From NCBI GenBank assembly GCA_005776735.1, contig SXOM01000351.1, forward strand, positions 1 to 6,126: a stretch of DNA of 6,126 bases. Direction: 5' to 3'. Of this stretch, positions 5,981 through 6,126 are shown one piece after another. Position numbers and translations under genes: made by a program. The notes below the pieces were generated by a model, which was not told the origin of the DNA, searched no databases, and saw nothing but the letters and a program-made list of their open reading frames with translations. The stretch is from Pseudomonadota bacterium (GTDB taxonomy: Bacteria > Myxococcota_A > UBA796 > SXON01). Within the stretch, counting starts at the first letter, position 1. Each line of letters begins with the position of its first letter.

Positions 5981-6115
5981 ACGAGGTCACCCCCGGGTCC
6001 TGCCGGGCCGGGTGAAATTGGCGCTCGCTCCCCCGCCGGGTCGCCGCAAGCGGCGACCCGGCGCTCCGCTCGGCCAATTCCCCCCGACCCGTCACCCGCC
6101 GCGTCACCGAACCGG
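5981..6115 (-). repeat. Hairpin repeat block B, copy 2
   Basis: Inverted, gap-free counterpart of 243-377 with 128 of 135 identities. The conserved order behind the gene is the same as in copy 1: stop codon, 12 nt, block A, a spacer (42 nt here), block B. The window ends 11 bases beyond it, so whether more shared sequence follows cannot be seen. A few further matching bases occur just past 6115. Confidence 0.88.
6004..6091 (-). other. 88-nt two-stem hairpin, second copy
   Basis: On the minus strand the inner stem (6063-6050 with 6047-6034) is 14 perfect Watson-Crick pairs with the same two-base loop (TT on this strand). The outer stem (6091-6073 with 6022-6004) keeps 18 of 19 pairs; the change at 6082 makes a G.A mismatch. 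The purine-rich internal loop is unchanged from the first copy. The inner stem is therefore preserved, and even strengthened, despite carrying five of the seven substitutions. Confidence 0.7.
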
Positions 6116-6126
6116 CCACCGACGGG

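Overview
The window is a very GC-rich stretch (roughly 70% by eye, with codon third positions almost all G or C). It looks like a Myxococcota or related deltaproteobacterial chromosome. The taxonomic hints are a secreted lipoprotein with a cysteine-rich N-terminal repeat region and a type IV pilus retraction ATPase, both common in large social or predatory deltaproteobacteria. This placement is inference; there is no rRNA or other marker gene here.

Layout. 1-465 holds no gene. It carries a 56-bp perfect direct repeat (1-56 and 157-212), then a two-block repeat element (243-377 and 412-453) just downstream of the first gene. 466-2619 (minus) encodes a lipoprotein whose fold resembles VolA-type surface lipases, but whose nucleophile serine position is glycine. 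Its start codon is only 36 bp from that of pilT (2656-3723, plus), and a perfect 7-7-7 inverted repeat fills most of the gap. After a 170-bp intergenic region with a candidate promoter comes a secreted Slt70-like lytic transglycosylase with an N-terminal helical-repeat region (3894-5885, plus). 5886-6126 holds a second copy of the two-block element, inverted relative to the first and starting exactly 12 nt after the stop codon, as in the first copy.

Functionally, PilT disassembles type IV pilus fibres and so powers twitching. The transglycosylase cuts peptidoglycan in the periplasm. The lipoprotein is probably an envelope or surface protein. Envelope location is the only common theme; no operon joins all three.

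The strongest unexplained signal is the repeated element. Its two 135-bp main blocks differ at only 7 positions. Five of these fall in one 14-bp stem, and all five keep base pairing (two compensatory double changes and one G.T-to-G.C change). The intervening purine-rich internal loop is unchanged. This looks like a structured RNA or a REP/MITE-like single-strand hairpin element, here placed right behind two genes in opposite orientation.
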